A program made the translations under genes and the position numbers. A DNA stretch of 15,378 nt, from the NCBI GenBank assembly GCA_009733775.1, contig WOGZ01000555.1, positions 1 to 15,378 on the forward strand, written 5' to 3'. Source of the stretch: Alectoria sarmentosa (lineage: Eukaryota > Ascomycota > Lecanoromycetes > Lecanorales > Parmeliaceae). Below the pieces are notes generated by a model. That model was not told the DNA's origin. It did no database searches and saw only the letters and a list, made by a program, of their open reading frames with translations. Numbering within the stretch: the first letter of the stretch is position 1; each line of letters opens with the position of its first letter. Positions 1 to 9,700 of the stretch are shown here, in pieces.

Positions 1-700
1 ACATTATTATTATTCGCAAATTCGATTATAAATATTTATTTAATTTAATCGTTTTGTATATGATTATAATAAATACGCAAATAACGTTTTAAATCTTGAT
101 TATTTCGTTTTATTTATTCATTTGTTTCAAAATGAAAAATCGTAAATAATTTAATTTAAATATCGAGTCTTTTGCAAAAAGATTTTTATATTGTAATAAC
201 AAATTGTGAATCTCGATCGAACATTATTAATGTTGATAATTCGTGTATACGAAAAACTTTTCTGATAAACATTTTAATAATGTTTTTAATAAATGTGTTA
301 TTATTTTTCGTCGTGCATAATACGTAGTGACGCTTTTTAATTAAACGATTTATTATAATTCATATAACGTTATAATCTTTTAATAATAATAAATCGACGA
401 TGAAATTCATAAAAATGTTTTATTAACGTTTTTGTGAAATTGAGAATAATTGTAATAAGTTATATTTACGATATTTGAGAACTTTGATTTTTTTATAAAT
501 GTAACAATTATTAATATATATGACGATTGTTATTTTCATATCTTTTTAATAATATTTTCGTTTAAATAATTTATATATATAAGCGATTTTTAAATAATTA
601 TATACAAATTAATCGTGTATTTCTTAAATAATAATCGTGTATATAAACTTAAATATTTATAAACGATTTTTATAATAAAGAATATCGTTCGTGATAACGC
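1..700 (-). pseudogene. Element A integrase remnant (truncated by window edge)
   Basis: Integrase inserts the cDNA into the host chromosome. The decayed copy reads through in one minus-strand frame with stops. An N-terminal stretch has an E-I-H-D motif (His at 615-617) and, further on, C-Y-I-Y at about 495-506 where the zinc-binding C-x2-C belongs, so the second Cys is now Tyr. The second zinc-binding His was not identified with confidence. The core follows: first catalytic Asp now Asn at 405-407 (M-N-F), then V-I-x-I-I-I-N-R-L-I-K-K-R-H-Y, then F-D-R-D keeping the second Asp at 216-218, then F-H-F-E-T-N in place of F-H-P-Q-T-D. The catalytic Glu is Lys at 108-110. The second and third residues are 36 codons apart, exactly D,D35E spacing. 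The left end reads I-E-F-A-N-N and is cut by the window. Confidence 0.9.
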
Positions 701-939
701 ATTTATTAAATATAATATCTCTTAATTTCTTTTTATCATTAATAATTATTTCGCATATTTCGTTATATTCGTTATCGACTTTATTCGCTTTAAACACTTT
801 ATAATAAAAAAAATCATTAATAATATTAATTTCGAATTCGATATTATCGAAATTTAAACGATTTGATATAAAAACAATTTAATGTTATTGTCTAAGCCGT
901 TCATTTATAAAGTTAATAAATTTATATTCAATTATTCAA

Positions 940-1335
940 ATAAAAGTATTAATTTTAAGATTTTATGATCTCGAATAATAAATGATTTTAATATTATATT
1001 CGAATAATATATCGAAATATTTAATTTGACGACGACTCAAATCACGTTTTTTAATAAAATATATAAAATCTTTATGATTCGTGAATATCTTAATCGAAAT
1101 GTTAATATATTTCAACTCGAATCGTCAATGTTTTAAATATCGAATAATGACGAATAATTTTTTATCATAAATTTAATAATTATATTCGATCGAAATCAAA
1201 TTTTTATTATAAAAGATTATTGAATATAATATTTTCTTATTATTATATTATGATAATACTTTCTCGTTAACATAATCAAAAAAATTCGTTTTCAAAATTA
1301 TCTTTTTAAATTTATCGAAATGCCGCAAAGTAAAA
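940..1335 (-). pseudogene. Element A RNase H domain remnant
   Basis: RNase H removes the RNA strand of the RNA:DNA hybrid during reverse transcription and sits just after RT in Ty3/gypsy Pol. In the Pol frame the domain opens with L-R-H-F-D, then K-T-N-F-F-D-Y-V-N, the place of the family E-T-D-S-S-D-Y motif; the catalytic Asp is now Asn at 1284-1286. Later comes T-N-H-K-D near 1068-1082, the place of T-D-H-K, again Asp to Asn, followed by the L-S-R-R-Q motif. The end reads E-Y-N-I-K-I-I-Y, the place of the usual N-F-x-I-x-Y-R-P-G stretch. At least two catalytic positions are lost, so it is inactive. No frameshift is needed to connect it to the RT upstream or the integrase downstream. Confidence 0.9.
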
Positions 1336-1399
1336 ACTCGTATAACGTTGATTTTTAATTAAATAAAAACTTTTTAATAAGCGAATAATTATTCGTAAA

Positions 1400-2300
1400 T
1401 AACATCTTTTTTTATAAAACGAATCATTAATTTGATTATTTTCGAAAAATCTTTTATAAATCTTTTATAAAAATTACAAAAGTCGATAAAGATTTGCATT
1501 TATTTTAAATTTGTAAATTATGCTCAATTAACGACGATTTATATCTTAATCAAATTCATTCGTAATTTATCGATAAATATTAATAAATTTAGAAATTTGA
1601 TCTTTTATATATGAAATTCGCATTTGAAAATGTTCATTTATAGATCGATCTTTTATAACTTTTAAAGAATTAATCGAATATGCTAAACGTGTTTCTTTTT
1701 GATCTTATTATAAATAAAAATATCATTTAAATATATTTAATAAAAGTTATTTAAATAATCGAAAAAAATGTTATTTATGTATTATTAATAAATAATAAAG
1801 TCATTTATCAATTTAAATGAGAGAATTCGATATTTATATGCTTTAAAAAATGTGATAAATGTAATAAAGTTTTTATTATTTAAATGTATTCGAAATTTAT
1901 TAAAAACAACGATAATATCAAATCGTGTAAGATATTTACAATCTTATATTTTTATCAAAATCTCATTTATCAATAAAATAAAATATCGATTTCTTTTGAT
2001 AATAACGTTTAACTTTCGATAATTCACATAAAATCGTAAATCTTCATTTGATTTCTCAGCAAATAAAATAAATAAAGCGAATAAAATATGATTAAATACG
2101 ATAAATCCTTTTCTCAAATGTTCGTTTAAATATTTTTTGATTTGTTCGAATTTATAATCTAATAATGAATAACTTCGATTTTTAAATAATGAACTTTTAT
2201 TTACTCTTTCAGCGAATTTCAATTTGTAATTATAAAAACGATGTGAAAATAATATGTTCGCTTATAATTTATTAAAAACATTTACGTAATCATGATAATT
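1400..2300 (-). pseudogene. Element A reverse transcriptase remnant
   Basis: The RT polymerase domain copies element RNA into DNA. The best-preserved part is an open stretch at 1944-2222 with family landmarks in order: L-N-E-H-L-R-K-G-F-I, L-F-A-E-K, L-R-F-Y-V-N-Y-R-K-L-N (usual form C-V-D-Y-R, so Cys to Tyr and Asp to Asn) and K-R-N-R-Y. It ends at a stop where a Gln is expected, and the same frame carries on with C-K-Y-L-T-R, F-D-I-I (usual L-D-I-I), A-Y-K-Y-R-I-L and the catalytic box as Y-L-N-D at 1722-1733, where Y-x-D-D is required. Loss of one catalytic Asp plus several stops makes it dead. The thumb and connection to RNase H at about 1400-1700 are less clear. Confidence 0.93.
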
Positions 2301-3180
2301 TATAAAGAATTTGTTAAAAACCTTTTGAAAAATAAGAGTTTTAACATTATTAATTTAAACGTTTTTCGATATATATAATTCACAGCATCTCTTATATTTG
2401 ATTTCGAAATCATATAAATATAATTTATTAATCGATATTCGATTATCTCGTTATAATTATGATATAATCTCGAAAGATTCATTAAAAATATCGTAAATTT
2501 CATTTATTATCAAAGAAAAGAGCTTATTTTTTTTGTTTCGAATTAAATAATAATAAACAAATATATTAATTTCAGCAATATCGATGAGATTAAATTTCTT
2601 AATCATCTTTTCTTTAAATGTTTTAAATGTTGATGTCGATCTTTTCTTATTTAAAATGTTTTTGAAATGATTTATATCGAAATTATTTTCATTCGATTCA
2701 TTTTTAATAATAAATTTAAAAAATCGTGTAATGACAACAAATAATGTTTTTGATAAAAACGATAAATTCTTAAATATTGATATCTTGTTATCGTTATATT
2801 CACATCGTTCAAGCATAAATAACATCTTATTTTTTAACATATCGAATACGACTTTATACTTATTTATTTATAACTTTTCGAAAATTAAATTATATTATTT
2901 TAACGAAGCAATAAAAATAGAGCAAGATTCAATTTTATAATTATATATATTCAAAATAAATAAAAGATAATAAGTGATAAATCGCTCATTATAATTTTAT
3001 AATGATTTTGATTTAAAAAGAAAATAAGATTCGATTTATAAACGTTTATATATTTCAAATACGATGATTTTATTGATAACGATATAAACCTCGATACATT
3101 CGCAATTTATAAAAGAATTCGAAAATGTCATTTATCGATTTTATGATAATAACGTAATTGTTATTCGAAAAAGACGTCGT
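2300..3180 (-). pseudogene. Element A protease and protease-RT linker remnant
   Basis: Retropepsin cuts the Gag-Pol polyprotein. In the Pol frame, an F-I-N-C-E motif lies where a D-C/S-G active site is expected (3099-3107; Asp to Asn, Gly to Glu). About 70 codons on comes L-x-Y-N-L-I-F-E-K-L, the place of the typical D-L-I-L-G-K-P-W-M stretch, then N-K-Y-x-V-V-F-D-M-L. The next part, open over 2457-2840 and continuing past a stop into the RT, is the long linker of this lineage, rich in Lys and Asn after mutation, with E-I-Y-D-I-F-N-E-S and further on Y-H-D-Y-V-N-V-F and H-R-F-Y-N-Y-K-L (usual H-R-P-Y-D-H-x-I/L). The protease call is weaker than the RT call because retropepsins are short and variable. 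Confidence 0.72.
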
Positions 3181-3326
3181 GTTAAAAGATTATTTAAAAT
3201 ATTCGCTAAACACACGTTCGTATTATCTCTTATCGTGATTTGAAAAAAAATTAATCTTTTTTCGAGTTATTCGAAGAGTCTTTTAAATTATCGTCGTCGT
3301 CATTATTCATTTTTATAATATGCATT

Positions 3327-4534
3327 TAAACAACTTTTTTATTCGATTGAAAACAATCACGTTTAATGTGTTCAATTTGATTGCAATTATAACATATAAG
3401 CTTTTTAACATCGACTTCGACTTTAACTTTAATAAATGAAATCGATATAATAAATTTTATAGATGTTGTTATAATGCGAGTGATTTTCATTATTAAAATA
3501 ATTGATTTTTTTGTTGAAAATGCAATCTTAAATGTGAATATTTTAAACTTTTTTTTATATTCAGCACATTGAATGTTATTCAATTTTCATAAATACTTTT
3601 TAGCAGATATCAACTCGTTGAAACCTTTATATGCGTTTCAATTTTTTTATAAACTTTCATAAATCTTTAGGCGTAAGTGTCGTATTATATTATTTTTATC
3701 TTTATCGATAATCTAATTCAGTCGAATAAAGTTAACGTAAAACTTTATAAAAAATATGATATTTTGTTAAAATGAGTTATATTATTATTTCGCATTGTTT
3801 TATCGATCAAAATTCTTATAAATATCGATTAAATTATTCATTATCTCTTTATAAAATTGATATAAATTTGAATAATTTTTTAATCGACGTTTCATGATTT
3901 GTTTTAAAGCTTTTTTTTTCAATTTAAAAATAATATAAATTAATTTGAACTTAATAATAAAATATCAATCATGATTAACAATGAATTTGTGATTCATTTT
4001 GAAAGATTAATCGTTTTATATAAAAATTTTTTCATTGATAAAAACAAAAGGGTTAAATAATTTAAAAGACTTATTTTTTTTTAATATAAATCGATTCTTG
4101 AATTTATTATAAGAAAGTTTATTCTTTGAATCCTTTTTTGAATTTTTTAGTAATAATTAAAATTTTATTATATTAATCTTTCGTTGCAATTATGTTATTT
4201 GCTTTTGTTAATCACGAGCGATATTATTCGATTGTTGAATTATAAACTTAATTTAATATAAAAACTTTATAATTTCATTTTTATCGATAATAATCTTATA
4301 AAAACAAAATGAAAATTCGCGAAAATTATCTCATTTAAAACGAAATTGATTTAATATATCAAAAAATTTCGTAAATGTAACTTTCGCTTAATATAATAGT
4401 TACTTATTAATAAAAATGTATTATAAATTTAACTTATATTGTTGAAAAAGATCTTCGAAATCTTCAAATATGATTAAAATACGACATTTATTAATTTTAT
4501 TTAAAAGATCTTAAATGTGATTTATTTTTTTCAT
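3327..4534 (-). pseudogene. Element A Gag remnant with CCHC zinc knuckle
   Basis: Gag forms the virus-like particle and binds element RNA. A minus-strand ATG at 4532-4534 (context cgaaATGa) opens a frame that, reading through mutation-made stops, reaches the zinc knuckle at 3353-3394. Midway it has L-I-D-I-Y-K-N-F-D-R-x-N-N-A-K, matching the I/L-x-x-I-Y-x-D-P-x-R-x-x-N-A motif of Ty3/gypsy capsid proteins. The C-terminal 85 codons (3326-3583) are open and hold the knuckle. About 400 codons is a usual Gag length. The start is an inference from frame agreement and from lying about 90 nt inside the putative LTR edge at 4625. The frame is offset from Pol as a -1 slip would give. It carries too many stops to be expressed. 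Confidence 0.82.
3353..3394 (-). other. CCHC zinc knuckle in element A Gag
   Basis: The minus strand reads C-Y-N-C-N-Q-I-E-H-I-K-R-D-C, a perfect C-x2-C-x4-H-x4-C retroviral-type zinc knuckle that binds nucleic acid in Gag. All four ligands survive here although most catalytic residues of the same element are gone. Upstream is a Lys/Val-rich stretch, downstream a Lys-rich tail ending at a stop at 3326-3328. Confidence 0.93.
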
Positions 4535-4624
4535 TTCGATAAAGATTATCGATAAAAAAAAAACAAAAGAGAAGAAAAAGAAGAGAGATTTAAACATTTT
4601 AAAAAATATAATATTAAGAAATAT

Positions 4625-5330
4625 TGTGACAAAGAAGAATACTAACACTTTTTATTTAATATGTTTAATAATTTTCGTGTGATAAAGAAATTTGATTTAA
4701 TATATAAAAAATAATAAAAAATGTTATTCAATCGTTTATTTATTTATTAAACTTTCGTGAAAATAATATATTATTTAAATAACGTTTTTTCAATTTCATT
4801 ATTTATGCAAAAAATATTTATTATGTCATCGTCGATTTTATGCGAGAAAATCTGATAATGCGAAATGAAGAAGAAAAACTTTAAAAAATTATAAAATCGT
4901 GATTTTTTATTCGATAATGATATCATAAAAGATTTGAATATCTTTAATAATAATCTTTCGAACGATATAATCGATATTATTTTAATTTGAGTTATATAAA
5001 AATAATGTGTGATTATTTTTTTCGATTCGTTAATTAAATAAATGTTTTAATATCTTTTTTATATTCGTTATTATTAACAAAACGAATTATTATCTCGATA
5101 TAAATTATTCGAATTTCAATTATCGTAGGTGACTTAATTCAAAAATACGATATTTTAATAATTTTTATATTTTGATAAAGCCTTTATTAGCACGATTTTT
5201 TGAATTTATTAATTAATACGAATGAAATAAATGAGATAATTTAATTATAATATTAAAATTAATATAAAGTTATATTATATAAATATATTAAATAAAACAA
5301 TTAAATGAAAAGAAAATATGTATATAGAAA
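4625..5330 (-). repeat. Probable 5' LTR of element A (inner edge seen, outer edge not)
   Basis: At 4625 the plus strand begins tgtgacaaagaag, so on the minus strand an LTR-like end C-T-T-T-G-T-C-A-C-A is followed by about 90 nt of leader and then the Gag start at 4534. That is a sensible place for the U5 end of a 5' LTR. A purine-rich tract at about 4561-4590 lies within the leader. The partner 3' LTR is outside the window and no matching outer TG end was found, so the end given here is only a guess and no target-site duplication is claimed. No gene is seen in this interval. Confidence 0.35.
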
Positions 5331-5360
5331 AAAGACATTTATATAAAAACAAATGTCTTT
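5331..5360. repeat. Perfect 10-bp hairpin
   Basis: The sequence aaagacattt (5331-5340) is followed after a 10-base loop by its exact reverse complement aaatgtcttt (5351-5360). It lies between the two retroelements, outside any readable protein. It could be a relic of a transposon end or chance in AT-rich DNA. Confidence 0.5.
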
Positions 5361-5434
5361 ATTAAGTCACGTTAAGTTCAATCGAATAATGTTAAAGAAA
5401 TGTGATGTTAAAAAAATGTTAACTCTATTAAGAA

Positions 5435-5474
5435 TATAAAATACGCTCGTAATAATTTTCTTTTTCTTTTTCAT
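5435..5474 (+). promoter_or_regulatory. TATA-like box followed by CT-rich run
   Basis: Bases 5435-5440 read tataaa, and about 20 bases on, 5456-5474, is a pyrimidine run of T with spaced C. This arrangement is common in fungal promoters and in the U3/R part of LTRs. No plus-strand gene begins nearby, so it may be part of a solo LTR or promoter relic. The evidence is weak. Confidence 0.25.
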
Positions 5475-5838
5475 TATTTATAAAAATCAATTCTCGCTTA
5501 TAAATATATATTATTTTTAATTATTTACGCTTTTATCGTCGTTAATTTTAACTTTTAATTTTTTCGTAAATTACTTTAATTTTTATAAATTAAAAAGATA
5601 TAAAATATAATATAAAATCGACCTCGATTTTTCGACATTATTTTAAAAGAAATAAGATATTTTATAATTTTATTAAATATTTAATATATAAATTACGTAA
5701 TATTACTTTTTTTTAAAAACATAAATTTAACGTTAGTGAAACTTTAAAAAATGAAAAGTCGTTATATTAAAGCGAGATTATTTAATACAATTTTTAATAA
5801 AAACGAGATTTTTATATCACGAAATAATTATTAAAAAT
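5475..5838. other. AT-rich spacer, nothing recognised
   Basis: No readable protein motif, RNA gene or repeat was found between the promoter-like stretch and the first LTR of element B. The last 11 bases before the LTR (5828-5838) match the 11 bases before the second LTR (13074-13084), so the true LTR may start slightly earlier than given. Confidence 0.4.
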
Positions 5839-5973
5839 TGTTAAAATAAGTTTTGACGAGGGAAGAAATTATCGAGATAACGACTTAACAAAATTTATAT
5901 TTAATAAACAAATTCTTTCTTTACAGAAATTCAATTCATTTCACATATTTATAAAAAGTTTATGCTTTTAACA
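5839..5973 (+). repeat. Element B 5' LTR
   Basis: This 135-bp repeat starts TGTTAAAAT and ends TTTTAACA, giving TG...CA ends and a short terminal inverted repeat as expected of an LTR. It aligns without gaps to 13085-13219, with 20 differences by eye, every one a C/T or G/A transition. The LTR supplies promoter and processing signals. At 135 bp it is short for the family, and the shared 11 bases just upstream leave the exact edge open. Confidence 0.88.
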
Positions 5974-7080
5974 AATAATAACAATATTAAAAAACGCATA
6001 ACAAGCATTATATTATTGTTTATCAAGTATTAAAAACTCGATAACAAGTTTATTTTCGACAAATATCAATTATTCGCAATATTAAAATTCATTTCTTCAA
6101 TAAGTTTTTCACTTTATCATTAAATAATTCGTCTGTCTCATTTTCGAGAAAGACTTTTTTATAAAAAAAAAGATTTTATCTTATTTTTTCAATCGTCGAT
6201 CTTATAATATCGTCGACGATTTACGTTAAATTTAACGAATTATTCTTTTCGAGACTTTCGAAAATATTTTTATTGTTTTTCGAAAACTTCGAATCGTCGA
6301 TTTAATTGTTTTATTAAACACTTTTTCACGTTAAAAAAATGTCTCTCATTAAAAACTTCAATCTTTTTTTAAATTTTTTTTTTAATTCTCTTTTAAATTA
6401 TTTATTAACGTATTTTTATTAAATTATCGATGAGCATTTTCAATTTGATTTTTTTTACGTCGTTAATATTGAATTTAATTATTTAAAACATCATTATTTT
6501 ATTTTTTCAATTGCAATTTTTTTTTAAAATTAATTATTCTTTCACGAGTTTAATTAATGAAAGATTTTATTAATTTTTTAAGTAAGTCGTATTTAATAAC
6601 TTTCGATTTTCTCAAATTAATCGAAAAATTTTCTCAATAAGAAATAATCGAGCGAAAAATCGATTGTTCAAATCTCGCAGTTGATCAATAAATTAAATTA
6701 TCAATAAATCTTTTTTACGTTTCTTTTTAAAAATCTTCGATAAAGATATCGAAATTTTATAAAAACTTTAAAAACCTTCGTTTATAAAAACGACGTCGCG
6801 TATCTCATCGCTATTAACGTTTTTTTGATCGACGATCTCGAATTTAATCAACCTCGATAATTTGAGTTATTCTTTTAATCATATTATCAAAGTTACGTTT
6901 ATCGACGAGATAATTTATATTTATTTAATTAACTTAATAAATAAAATGAATTTTAATAATTTTTATTTATAAGTTATTATCGTGATAATTATTTTCATCG
7001 TCGTATTATAATATATTCGTAATAATTCATTTTAATCAAAATCTTTTAATTAAATAAAAGAATGAAATTTTTCAAAAATC
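5974..7080 (+). other. Element B leader and possible Gag N-terminus, not resolved
   Basis: This 1.1-kb stretch lies between the 5' LTR and the first recognisable Gag sequence. It should hold the primer-binding site, leader and perhaps the Gag N-terminus. No tRNA-complementary primer site could be recognised after the decay. Possible starts are ATG at 6339 (another frame) and at 6946 (in the Gag frame), but neither is supported by a conserved motif. Long T and A runs occur at 6360-6540. Confidence 0.4.
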
Positions 7081-8600
7081 GACGATTTCGTTAAAGAATC
7101 AAAATAACCGCGATGAAATTTTAACGATATTAGATTTTTCAATTCGATATATAAAAATAAATCGATAATTTTCGAAACTTTAACGATGAAACATATTTTT
7201 AAAAAAAATTATTTTTATAACGTGCATTTTTTTTTAAAACACGTTCGTAACGTGATAAGCATCAAAAATAATAAATTCATTTAAATAAATTTTTAAATTT
7301 GTTTAAAAGATTTTATTTTGAAATAATGATTGTTCGAATTCTCGAAAAATATTAAACGTCTTATTAAGTTTGAAAACAAATTTGACGAATAAAAAAAAAT
7401 GTTTATTCATCGTTTCAAGTCTCTTATTAATGTAATTATCGATTCGCTTTTTAAAAAAAGATATATTTTATGAAATGTTATTAATCGCCGAGAGTTTTAA
7501 AAATATGTTTAACGTATCTTTCAAGTTTTCAAAGATATCAAATTTATAAACGTCGAAAATTAATTCGACGTTATTTATAATAATTTCGAATTCGAATTGA
7601 AATGTAATATTCGATATTTTAAAAATAACATTATTTTTATAAATTTTTTTATCGATCTCGATGATTTTAAATATAATTAATAAACTTATGCGAGCAAATA
7701 TAAAAAAGAAAAGAATATCAAATTCGAAACGTCGTTTTCTAAATCATTTATTTAAACAAATTAACAATCTCGATTTGATAATAAAAATAATTATGCTCAA
7801 TTTTAATTTCGTTAATAAGATTTTAAATTCGATTAATAATTCTATTATAACGACGAAAGATCGTTTTAATTCTATTATTTTCAATAATAATTCTTCTTTC
7901 GTCAATTTAACGATGTTAATATTTATTTAAATTAAATTTAACAATCAAATTAATACGCTTAATAATTAAATCAATTTCGTTAAAAATTATCGATATCAAG
8001 ATAATTTTTGTAAATTATCGAAAAACAAAGTTCGTTAAATTTGATAAATCGATTTTCGAGTTAACAAAATCTTTATTACGAAAACAATTTTGATAAATAA
8101 ATAAATAAAGACGAAGGATTTTTCAATAAATAACGTTAATAAAACATGATTTATTAAATTAACGAATTTAATATCGAAAATAAGATTAAAGATTTCGAAT
8201 TTTTTTAAAATGAGAATGAGATTTTCGAGAAGAATAGAAAATCGAATAATTATTACGTTAACGAAGAATTTAATTATTATTAATCTCATTTTGAGAATGA
8301 AAACGTTAATTATTTTATTGAAACCGATTTCGAAATAAAATTTAAAAATGCGATTAATCGTTAATGTCGTTATTATTTGATCATGTTTTTATTCAAAAAT
8401 AAGTTTTATAAGCATTTCGAAAATTTAGAAAAAGATTAATAAGCGAACTCGTTATTATGCTTAGATTATTTTTTCAAAAAATCAAAAACTTATTCGTCAC
8501 ATTTTTTTACCGAAGCATTAGGTTTTCAATTCGAGAAAGTTATTAAATCGTTATTCGACTTCGCTTTCGAGGTCGATATCGATTAAACTTTTCAACGTTA
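7081..8600 (+). pseudogene. Element B Gag remnant
   Basis: The frame starting at 7081 carries the capsid-like core of this fungal gypsy lineage, read through stops. Landmarks include N-D-I-R-F-F-N (about 7126), V-H-F-F-L-K-H-V-R-N-V (about 7220), F-E-N-K-F-D-E followed by a stop where Trp is expected (about 7365-7390), F-E-L-K-C-N-I-R-Y and F-F-I-D-L-D-D-F-K-Y-N followed by two adjacent TAA codons at 7678-7683 where Trp-Trp is expected. A long tract then has many TAA codons among Gln, Phe, Asn and Tyr, best explained as a Gln-rich region with CAA turned to TAA, up to about 8300. A zinc-finger-like motif and the protease follow in the same frame. Frame agreement over 1.5 kb supports one Gag-Pol polyprotein. 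Confidence 0.75.
8365..8415 (+). other. Degraded zinc-finger-like motif near Gag C-terminus of element B
   Basis: In the Gag frame, Cys (8365-8367) is followed two residues later by Tyr, which a single G-to-A change would make from Cys, and twelve residues after that by His (8413-8415). The spacing C-x2-(C)-x12-H is that of a C2H2 finger, with F and L-type core residues between. A second His was not found at the usual place. This contrasts with the CCHC knuckle of element A. The call is tentative. Confidence 0.4.
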
Positions 8601-9700
8601 TTATTACGTTATGATTGTTATCAAATTGAAATTTGAAAAGAAAATCGATAATAATTATATGAATATAAAATGTTTTATTTTCTTAATAAATCGTGCTTGA
8701 TTAATTAAAACAAATTTTGAATTATCAATTAAGATTATAATTAATTCTATTACGATGAAAAGAATAAAATTTAATCGATATTAAATTTCGAAATATGTAA
8801 TCACATCGCTTTTTTTCTCAGAAAATAAAAACGTTATAATAATAACGTCGTCGAAAGAAATTTATATCGTCGACGATTTCAAAGTTAATGTTTTGATTGA
8901 AATAAATATTATGATTTTCGAAAAGATCGATATTTTCGTTTCTCAAACTCGAGCAAAGATTAAAAGTTATTAAATTTTTATTTCAATAGAAGTTCGCGTT
9001 AAAAAAGATCATGTTATTACGCATTCGATGCATATTAAAAAATTTATTATCATTTCTTTTTAATTTAAAGTTCATATTTTAATACATTATATAACTTTGT
9101 TTGATTGTGATTTCTTTTTCGAATTCGATGAGTCGCAATTATTTTTATACGCGCACCTCATCGATGCTTTTATATTAATCGTTATTATTAAAAATAATTC
9201 GAATTAAGTTATTAAAGTTTCTCGAAATTTATATCTTGATATTGTTTAGAAAACAAATTTCGATAATTATTATTACATTATTATTAAATAAGCGAACGTC
9301 GTCGAATTTATCACTCGTTATTTTAAAAAAATATATCAAAAAGATTAAATCAAGCGAGTGTTTAATAAAATCATTATCGTTTTCATTATTATTATATTAA
9401 TAATTAAATTTATAATAATTATTATTTTTTCTATTTCAATAATTTTCGCGTTTATTTTCGACGTTGCGATAATTTCGATTAACATTAATATTATTTTATC
9501 AAATAAAGTAATTATTTATAATAATCTTTTAATTATATAGAAAATCGTCGACGAATTTCTCACGTTGTGACAAAAAAGAGAATTCGCGAAAATTTTTAAA
9601 CTTAAATGAATGCGCATCTCATTCAAGTTTGATTAAAAATAACACATATCAAAGATTGCTCGAATATATTCTTTAAAAAAAGATGTTAAAGAAATTATTA
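8601..9700 (+). pseudogene. Element B protease and protease-RT linker remnant
   Basis: In the Gag frame the active-site region reads Y-M-N-I-K-C-F-I-F-L-I-N-R-A, the place of D-T-G-C-x-x-S-L-I-D-R; the catalytic Asp is Asn at 8662-8664 and Gly is Lys. The flap-side motif Y-I-V-D-D-F-K-V-N-V-L-I-E-I-N-I follows at about 8866-8915, the place of the I-V-D-D-L-K-A-x-x-L-I-G-x-D stretch typical of these fungal proteases. The linker then gives D-F-F-F-E-F-D-E-S, L-Y-A-H-L-I-D-A and V-S-R-N-L-Y-L. The open piece at 9358-9540, rich in Ile, is in this same frame and belongs to the linker. It is not an independent gene. Confidence 0.85.

Larger units (their letters stand above)
1..4625 (-). mobile_element. 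Element A: decayed Ty3/gypsy LTR retrotransposon, 3' end cut off by window
   Basis: On the minus strand the order Gag, protease, RT, RNase H, integrase is readable from right to left, which is the Ty3/gypsy order (in copia elements integrase precedes RT). Pol can be followed in one frame from about 3180 down to base 1, broken only by in-frame stops. Gag is in another frame, offset as a -1 ribosomal frameshift would give. Nearly every departure from family motifs is a transition: Trp and Gln codons to stops, Asp to Asn, Glu to Lys, Gly to Glu or Asp. The element cannot encode a working protein. The end of integrase and the 3' LTR lie left of the window. A probable 5' LTR edge is at 4625. Identification rests on motif recognition, not a search. 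Confidence 0.92.

Noticed and set aside
2300..2503. Minus-strand open stretch of 67 codons
   Set aside because: It is in a different frame from Pol. The Pol frame through the same bases, read past stops, gives the expected pre-RT motifs, so this is a shadow.
2731..2940. Plus-strand open stretch of 69 codons
   Set aside because: It lies opposite the element A protease-linker frame, which has recognisable motifs on the minus strand. It has no motif of its own, so it is a shadow.
8035..8289. Minus-strand open stretch of 84 codons, Ile/Leu/Phe-rich, looking like a membrane protein
   Set aside because: It is antisense to the Gag frame of element B. Hydrophobic translations are expected from AT-rich antisense DNA, and no start signal or motif supports it.
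9358..9540. Ile-rich 60-codon stretch resembling a small membrane protein
   Set aside because: It is in the same frame as the element B protease and RT and lies between them, so it is the polyprotein linker with C-to-T changes, not an independent gene. It also lacks an ATG at its start.
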